Assembly (NCBI GenBank): GCA_964549615.1
Contig: CAZJVP010000032.1
Span: 1-37,187, forward strand
Length of the DNA stretch: 37,187 nucleotides
DNA from: CAYVLA01 sp964549615 [NCBI: uncultured Thermococci archaeon]
GTDB taxonomy: Archaea; CAYQAE01; CAYVLA01
Direction of reading: 5' to 3'
The position numbers and the translations under genes are program-made. Shown here one piece after another: positions 32,301 through 37,187 of the stretch (position 1 is its first letter; the number at the start of each line of letters is the position of its first letter). Below the pieces are notes generated by a model. The model had not been told where the DNA came from, ran no database searches, and worked only from the letters and a program-made list of their open reading frames with translations.

Positions 32301-33203
32301 TCAGATGCCCCTTTCCTGTAGCCTCTGATCGGCCGGGATGGCGGCGATCTCCAGCCCCTTCATCGGTTTGCCAAGCGATTTCGATGCCTCAAGGACCGCG
32401 GATGGATCGTTGTAGTTGTGGGTTGCCTCCACGATTGCCCTTGCCATCCTCTCGGGGTTCTCTGACTTGAATATCCCGGACCCAACGAAGACTCCATCCA
32501 CGCCCAACTGCATGCACAGCGCTGCATCGGCCGGGGTCGCTATGCCGCCGGCAGCGAAGTTCACGACCGGAAGTCTTCCCAGCTTGGCTACCTCCCTAGC
32601 CAGCTCAACGCTGACATGGTACTCCCGGGCCTTGGCAAGGAGTTCTATCTCATCGCAGAGATCCACTATGCCGCGGAGTTCGGCGATCTGCCTGTTGACC
32701 GTTCTGATGTGCTTGACCGCCTCCACGACGTTGCCGGTTCCCGCCTCCCCCTTGGTTCGGATCATCGCCGCTCCCTCCTCTATCCTCCGCAGCGCCTCGC
32801 CGAGGTCCCGGGCACCGCAAACGAAGGGTATCTTGAACTTCTTCTTGTCGATGTGGTTCGCGACGTCGGCAGGCGTCAGGACCTCGCTCTCGTCGATCAT
32901 GTCGACTCCCAACGCCTCCAGCACCTTCGCTTCAGCGAAGTGGCCGATTCGGACCTTGGCCATGACCGGGATGGTGACCGCGTCCATGATCTCGACGATC
33001 TTCTCCGGATCCGCCATCCTAGCCACACCTCCCTGGGCCCTTATGTCGGCCGGAACCGCGTGCAGCGCCATGACCGCAACGGCGCCCGCGGCCTCTGCTA
33101 TCCGGGCCTGTTCGGCGGTAACGACGTCCATGATCACGCCGCCCTTCTGCATCTTGGCAAATCCGCGCTTCAGCCTTTCCGTCCCGACGATTCTCTCTGC
33201 CAT
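32301..33203 (-). CDS. pdxS: PLP synthase subunit PdxS
   Basis: PdxS condenses ribose 5-phosphate, glyceraldehyde 3-phosphate and ammonia into PLP, as a 12-mer decorated with PdxT. The 300-residue protein shows the conserved [13 protein letters not shown] (Asp26), [27 protein letters not shown] with the catalytic Lys83, and [17 protein letters not shown] with Lys151, the second lysine of the ribose-imine relay. GVFVGSGIF near the C-terminus is also present. The ATG at 33203 is preceded by gaggcggg and a TATA-like gttaaatac at 33258-33266. It is the first gene of the pdxS-pdxT-regulator operon. Confidence 0.97.
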   Translation of the reverse strand: MAERIVGTERLKRGFAKMQKGGVIMDVVTAEQARIAEAAGAVAVMALHAVPADIRAQGGVARMADPEKIVEIMDAVTIPVMAKVRIGHFAEAKVLEALGVDMIDESEVLTPADVANHIDKKKFKIPFVCGARDLGEALRRIEEGAAMIRTKGEAGTGNVVEAVKHIRTVNRQIAELRGIVDLCDEIELLAKAREYHVSVELAREVAKLGRLPVVNFAAGGIATPADAALCMQLGVDGVFVGSGIFKSENPERMARAIVEATHNYNDPSAVLEASKSLGKPMKGLEIAAIPADQRLQERGI

Positions 33204-33243
33204 TGTCCCGCCTCAGATCAAGACGATGTTTCGTGCGGAATAT

Positions 33244-33293
33244 GCAAGTTCGGGCTTGTATTTAACTCTTATTGTCATGCACGCTCATGCGTG
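33244..33293 (-). promoter_or_regulatory. pdxS promoter with flanking inverted repeats
   Basis: The TATA-like gttaaatac (33266-33258, minus) is flanked by two short inverted repeats. One is CAAG-6-CTTG at 33245-33258, just downstream and over the expected transcript start. The other is CACGC-4-GCGTG at 33280-33293, just upstream and overlapping the stop codon of the preceding gene. These are candidate operators, possibly for the PadR-fused protein encoded in the same operon; the upstream repeat could alternatively be incidental coding sequence. Confidence 0.4.
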
Positions 33294-34532
33294 GGCAAGC
33301 TTGGTTGAGCCGATCTCCCTGTAGAGCCGTCTCTTGACCATGAGCGTCCAGACCCCAAAGCCTGCCACCAGGAAGGTCCCCGAGACGCAAAGCCATTCGA
33401 TGGCGTAGATCCAGAGGAGCGCCTTGTCCTTCAGCCTCAGCGCCTCGTCCCTCAGCGAGGAGATGTCCGCGAGTAGGCCATTCATGGCCTCCCACGATCC
33501 GGCATAGTCCTGCGCGATGTACTGCGACCGGGCATCCCGCCAGCGCTCGTCCATTCCGAAGACCTTGCTTTCCAGCGGGGCCATGTTTGCCCCGAACTTG
33601 TCGACGAACTCCATCAAAGAGAAGATGAAGGCCTTCATCTCGGCATACCTCGAGAAGGCACTGCGAAGCTCGTGGACCATGACGACATCATCCGGCAGCC
33701 TCCGGCCGGTGCTGTACATCATCATCGCGATCATGACATCCGTGCCATAGGGGTTGACGCCCTCGTTCCAGAAGCTGGCGCCCAGTATGTCTTGGACCGA
33801 CCACGTATAGCCCTTGCCGTATCGCCACCCTAGGATATGAGGGAAGAATCCGGGCTTCGGATACGAGAATTCCGGGAAGACGTCCGTTTTCGACCACGTG
33901 TAGGTCTCGGAGCCATCCTTGGGTATCATTAGGTTGTTGCCCCACCATCCGACGTCGAAGACCAGTACGTGTTTATAGGCTTTCACGACGTCCGGGAGGG
34001 TCGGATCCTCGTTGAGGACGACTTGCATGTTCCCATTCCGATGATAGTTGGTTGATATCACAGCATCTGCATCATTTGGGAAGGCATCGGAGAGCACGGA
34101 CTGCGCCCAGCTGGAGGACAGATGCAGGTGCATGCTCATCACGCTCCTGTCTTGGAGTCCCCCCAGCCCCGCTTCCTCTATCGAGCGCCTCATCCACTCA
34201 AACTGCGTCGGGGTGAAGTAGAAGCAGTCTATCTGCTCCAACAGCATGAATTCATACTTTGTCGTCAGATCTTGGTAGGTGCGGGGGAAATAAAGCCTCA
34301 TGTATCGGCGGACCATGTCCGAGGTCATGTCGATGTTGGCGCTTCCGATCCGGGTCGGTATGACGACTGCATCCGTCATTGGTTCTCGCTTCAGCAGAGC
34401 CCCCATTAGGGGCATGCCGGAGGCATGTCCGGTACAGAGAACTTCTAGCGGGTCGTCTCGCTCACCTGCGCCGACAGGCAAAGCAAGTGAACCTGCTATG
34501 AGCAGCAGCACCGCCAGAACGTCCGATTTCAC
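33285..34532 (-). CDS. ThuA/GATase-like extracytoplasmic protein with C-terminal membrane anchor (paralogue)
   Basis: From GTG 34532 the protein has 415 residues: a signal peptide (VLAVLLLIAGSLALPVGAG), a divergent ThuA-like domain (PLEVLCTGHASGMPL, YEFMLLEQID, GWRYGKGYTW), a helical segment, and a C-terminal membrane helix ending LWTLMV-type then KRRLYREI. About 130 C-terminal residues match the protein at 3244-4377, including KFGANM-P, LKD-A--WIY--EW, SGTF and WTLMV-RRLYREI. The frame is open to 34625, but a TATA-like ctctttatgat at about 34571-34581 predicts a start site near 34550, so the ATG at 34571 is too early. It lies between the polytopic membrane protein gene and pdxS. Confidence 0.78.
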   Translation of the reverse strand: MKSDVLAVLLLIAGSLALPVGAGERDDPLEVLCTGHASGMPLMGALLKREPMTDAVVIPTRIGSANIDMTSDMVRRYMRLYFPRTYQDLTTKYEFMLLEQIDCFYFTPTQFEWMRRSIEEAGLGGLQDRSVMSMHLHLSSSWAQSVLSDAFPNDADAVISTNYHRNGNMQVVLNEDPTLPDVVKAYKHVLVFDVGWWGNNLMIPKDGSETYTWSKTDVFPEFSYPKPGFFPHILGWRYGKGYTWSVQDILGASFWNEGVNPYGTDVMIAMMMYSTGRRLPDDVVMVHELRSAFSRYAEMKAFIFSLMEFVDKFGANMAPLESKVFGMDERWRDARSQYIAQDYAGSWEAMNGLLADISSLRDEALRLKDKALLWIYAIEWLCVSGTFLVAGFGVWTLMVKRRLYREIGSTKLAHA

Positions 34533-34634
34533 CGGGACCAGCTCGCAGGGTCCTTGGCGATCTCGGATCATAAAGAGTTTTCGGATGGAGCATCGATGAT
34601 CGATGGAGCAAGTGGCGTCCGCCATTCTTGCGGC

Positions 34635-35738
34635 TCAGATGAAGAGAAGCAAGAGCGCGCAGAGAGCCGCTTCGCCCACAAAGGTGGCATCGACGATCAG
34701 TCTCTGCCTGCTCCGGTCGAATCTGAACTTCGAGATTGCAAGGAAGGTCATGAGGCCGACCGTCCAGAGGAATGGCCACGCATGTCTACCGCTGGCTGTC
34801 CAGCCAGTCGCGAGGCGGCTCCCGAACGCCGCAAAGGCCGGGAGGGATACCAGGGCCAGCGCTTGGAAGAGGACGAAGATTCGCCTGCCTATCCAGCGGG
34901 TCTCGAGGAACCAGTACTGAAAGTTGTCCGAGATGTTCATGTAAGGAACCAACCAGAGCACGACGATCGCCGACGCCAGAAGCCCTGAGCTTGATGCTGG
35001 AACTGGCGCCAGCTCCTCCCCCATAAGCCAGGCCGAAGCACCCAAGGCCAATCCTCCCCAGAACCCTACGCTGTGCTCCATGAACTTCCAGGAGTCTACC
35101 TTCCAGCCCGCCGCGCTGCACTGGCGGTGGATGATGGCGCCCAGTACAAAGCCCCCGCCGAACCCAAGCCAGCCAAGCGCCGCCGTTCTAAGAACGACCA
35201 TATCGTGCGGGCCAAAATAGAAGAAGGCCACCGTCGCAAGGCATCCACCGAGCACCGCCGCCCAGGCATCGCTCCTTGGCGGTGAGAGATGCAAATCCAA
35301 CCCCACGACGAGGAGCTTGTAGGCGAGGAACGCGCCAAGCGAGGCCACCACTGCCCAGACCGCGAGTTCCCCCATTCGGTAGGAAGCGTCGCTCATCAGC
35401 AAGCCGAGCGCCGTTCCCCCGAAGAATCCCCATAGACCGCCGACGAGGAAGAGCGCCAACGAGCCGAAGAGCGGGGACCTGTCGTGTTCGGACTTCACGT
35501 AGCCGACGATCTTCCCGTAACTGAGGACCCCGCCCAGGGATATGCTGACCGCCATCGCGGCGCCAAAGATAAGGCTCTGCCACCCGCTCTCGATGGCCCC
35601 GAAGGCAAGCCATGTGGCCATCCCGCACAGAGCGCCCGGAACGGTTGCGCCCCACCAGTGGCCCCACTCCCCTCTAAGGCCCCATCCCAGCGATGTGGCA
35701 AAGGCCACTAGGAGCATGCCCGGGATGGGTTCCGACAT
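34635..35738 (-). CDS. Polytopic membrane protein of unknown function
   Basis: The protein of about 367 residues has some ten hydrophobic segments. The N-terminal LGWGLRGEWGHWWGATVPGAL is distinctive, with paired Trp and His residues in a membrane context. A later stretch NISDNFQYWFLETRWIGRR probably lies at a membrane face. I know similar sequences only as uncharacterised membrane proteins, and no transporter or enzyme motif is clear. ATG 35738 is preferred over TTG 35750, because a TATA-like ttcttatgcc lies about 26 nt upstream and would make the message leaderless. The next gene on the strand is the ThuA-like protein, so a shared envelope function is possible. Confidence 0.8.
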   Translation of the reverse strand: MSEPIPGMLLVAFATSLGWGLRGEWGHWWGATVPGALCGMATWLAFGAIESGWQSLIFGAAMAVSISLGGVLSYGKIVGYVKSEHDRSPLFGSLALFLVGGLWGFFGGTALGLLMSDASYRMGELAVWAVVASLGAFLAYKLLVVGLDLHLSPPRSDAWAAVLGGCLATVAFFYFGPHDMVVLRTAALGWLGFGGGFVLGAIIHRQCSAAGWKVDSWKFMEHSVGFWGGLALGASAWLMGEELAPVPASSSGLLASAIVVLWLVPYMNISDNFQYWFLETRWIGRRIFVLFQALALVSLPAFAAFGSRLATGWTASGRHAWPFLWTVGLMTFLAISKFRFDRSRQRLIVDATFVGEAALCALLLLFI

Positions 35739-35923
35739 GGCACCGGACAAGCGGTTAGCGGCATAAGAATCTATCTCGACTCCCTTCTCCCTTCTTCATG
35801 GCAGCTTTGATCTGGGTAGCTTAGCAGCGACTGGCTGTATGGCGGACTGCAACGGACAGTGGCGACGGGATGCGCGCTAGAAAAAGCGGGGGTAGCTCGG
35901 CGAGCCACTCCGGCGGACGCGGT

Positions 35924-37187
35924 TCATTTCTTCGCAGGCTTCGCTTTCGGGTTCTCTTCCGGCGGCCCTCTCCCCTGCGGTTCACCCTTGTCTTCAGGTG
36001 GTCCTCTGCTCACAGGCGGGGTCTTGTGCTCAGGGGGTCCTCTCCCCTGCGGCTCTCCAACGTTCTGAGGCGGGCCCCGACCTTCTGCTGGTTCCTGTTC
36101 GTGATCGTCTTCCCCGTTCTCTTTCTCTTCCCCGCCTTCTTCTTCGTTTTCGCGTTCGTCTTCCTGGTCAGCGTCTTCCTCGTCTTCCTCGCCATCCCCC
36201 GGCTCGCCCATGTTGTTTATGCTGTCGCAGATCTCCCTGGCTAGTTCGTAGTCCTGTTGGTCGTCGCCGTTGGCGATCAGGTCCTCGACGCGCGCCATCG
36301 CATCGGAGAATCTCGTGTCGGGTTGCCCGTCCCAGTCGGTGTCTACCATGTCGTCCATCCCGACGGCCCCATTTGCCCAGTTGAGCCAGCAGGCAAGGCA
36401 CTGCTGAACGGATCGGTTCAGCATGGACGCCTTTCCTATCCATAGGTAGTTGGTTGCATTCGCGTAGGAGAGCGGGAAGATCTCCTCGAAGATGCTGGAC
36501 TCATCCGGTATCAAGGCCAGATACGCCATCAGAACCTCCTTGGTGAGGTGCTTATGGCCCTTCTCCGAGAACTGGTGCTTCCAGTAACCCATCGACCTCA
36601 TGTCGCTGAGGGTCAGCACGCGCACGGCTGCAGTGTCGCTTGCACGGACCGGATTCCCGAGCGGATCGAACCCCACGGCGGTTGCCGTGTTGAATGTCGT
36701 CGAGTATATCTTGGCCTTGACGCTGACGCTCAGGCTCTGGGCCGGCATCAGGTCGAATGGTCCGGCTATGTGCCCCAGGTGGTCGTCGGTGACCATTATT
36801 GCGGTCACCTTCACGTCTCCGGTGTTATTGATGAAGAACTTGTAGGTGACCTCCTCTCCGTAGCCAGCCGTCTTGGGATCCACAGACTTCACGAGGGTCA
36901 GCCTGGGATGGATCACATCGACGAACGCTGTATCATTCGCCTCCACCGTCCCTCCGAGAGGATCGATGCCGACCAAGGTGGCGTTGTTCAGGGTATCCCT
37001 CTCGATCCTCACCTTCACCTGGAAGGTCAGCCAGGTTCCCGCGGGAAGGTTGAAAGGCCCGGCTATGTGTCCCAGGGCATCGTCGCTAAGCGAGACTGCG
37101 GAGAGGTCGACGTCACCCGTGTTGTTGACAACGTATGTGTAGGTCACCTGGCCTCCGACGTATGTCATCGTCGGCTCGGCCGTCTTG
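35924..37187 (-). CDS. Repeat-containing surface protein, 5' end outside the window
   Basis: The frame is open to the window edge, so about 420 C-terminal residues are visible. The first part holds at least two DUF11/CARDB-like beta-sandwich repeats, each with YV-NNTGDV or FINNTGDV and a shared DD-LGHIAGPF motif; such repeats stack in archaeal and bacterial surface proteins. Next comes a region beginning MRSMGYWKHQFSEKGHKHL, with DTDWDGQPDTRF, which may bind calcium. The last 95 residues are low-complexity: acidic Glu-rich, then Gly/Pro-rich with four RGPP units (GEPQGRGPPE twice). No C-terminal membrane anchor is seen. It is probably a secreted or S-layer-associated protein, with the signal peptide upstream of the window. 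Confidence 0.85.
   Translation of the reverse strand, partial: KTAEPTMTYVGGQVTYTYVVNNTGDVDLSAVSLSDDALGHIAGPFNLPAGTWLTFQVKVRIERDTLNNATLVGIDPLGGTVEANDTAFVDVIHPRLTLVKSVDPKTAGYGEEVTYKFFINNTGDVKVTAIMVTDDHLGHIAGPFDLMPAQSLSVSVKAKIYSTTFNTATAVGFDPLGNPVRASDTAAVRVLTLSDMRSMGYWKHQFSEKGHKHLTKEVLMAYLALIPDESSIFEEIFPLSYANATNYLWIGKASMLNRSVQQCLACWLNWANGAVGMDDMVDTDWDGQPDTRFSDAMARVEDLIANGDDQQDYELAREICDSINNMGEPGDGEEDEEDADQEDERENEEEGGEEKENGEDDHEQEPAEGRGPPQNVGEPQGRGPPEHKTPPVSRGPPEDKGEPQGRGPPEENPKAKPAKK

Noticed and set aside
32416-33324. 302-codon plus-strand frame antisense to pdxS
   Set aside because: Shadow of the unambiguous pdxS gene.

Overview
The window comes from an archaeal chromosome of high GC content. 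The archaeal markers are a TATA-binding protein, an HMf-type histone, a group II chaperonin (thermosome), deoxyhypusine synthase, archaeal-type adenylate kinase, an Lhr-family helicase, and a tRNA-Tyr with the C1-G72 pair and an intron after position 37. Many genes have a TATA-like box about 25-30 nt upstream of the start, consistent with leaderless or short-leader transcripts. I would place it among euryarchaeal or Thermoplasmatota-like lineages, but the sequence alone does not settle this. There are no CRISPR arrays, rRNAs or complete insertion sequences.

Layout. 1-2.4 kb: the 3' end of a uroporphyrinogen-decarboxylase-like gene, a gene-poor and possibly decayed stretch around a half-length MarC-like membrane protein, then a macro-domain protein. 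2.4-4.5 kb: a two-gene unit for a putative lipoprotein with a ThuA/GATase-like domain and a C-terminal membrane anchor. 4.5 kb: tRNA-Tyr with two insertions. 4.7-7.2 kb: a cyclase-family hydrolase, small unknown genes, an NTF2-like protein and adkA. 7.4-11.7 kb: a three-gene operon for an Smc5/6-like ATPase, a kleisin-like and a KITE-like partner. 11.7-13.6 kb: two unrecognised genes fired from one shared divergent promoter. 13.6-18.7 kb: deoxyhypusine synthase, then a coupled DUF763 and Lhr helicase pair. 18.7-22.7 kb: thermosome, a small membrane protein, bacterial-type Ku and a Gfo/Idh/MocA oxidoreductase. 22.8-26.5 kb: an MFS transporter, a cupin coupled to a CehA/McbA-like metallohydrolase, and a small membrane protein. 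27-29.9 kb: TBP, an Lrp/AsnC regulator, a winged-helix regulator with a PLD-like domain, microproteins and the histone. 30.1-33.2 kb: pdxS-pdxT followed by a threonine-synthase-like/PadR fusion. 33.3-37.2 kb: a second ThuA-like membrane-anchored protein, a polytopic membrane protein and a large repeat surface protein cut by the window edge.

The strongest candidate for an undescribed system is pdxS-pdxT-(threonine-synthase-like::PadR). The third gene overlaps pdxT by 4 nt, has lost the PLP-binding lysine (SFADRG where SFKDRG is expected) and carries a C-terminal PadR-like DNA-binding domain. This suggests a pseudoenzyme used as a vitamin-B6 or PLP-linked transcription factor, by analogy with bacterial PdxR/MocR regulators but on a different PLP fold. 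Next in interest are the Smc5/6-like operon, the tRNA-Tyr with two insertions, and the paralogous ThuA-like proteins that share a distinctive C-terminal membrane module.
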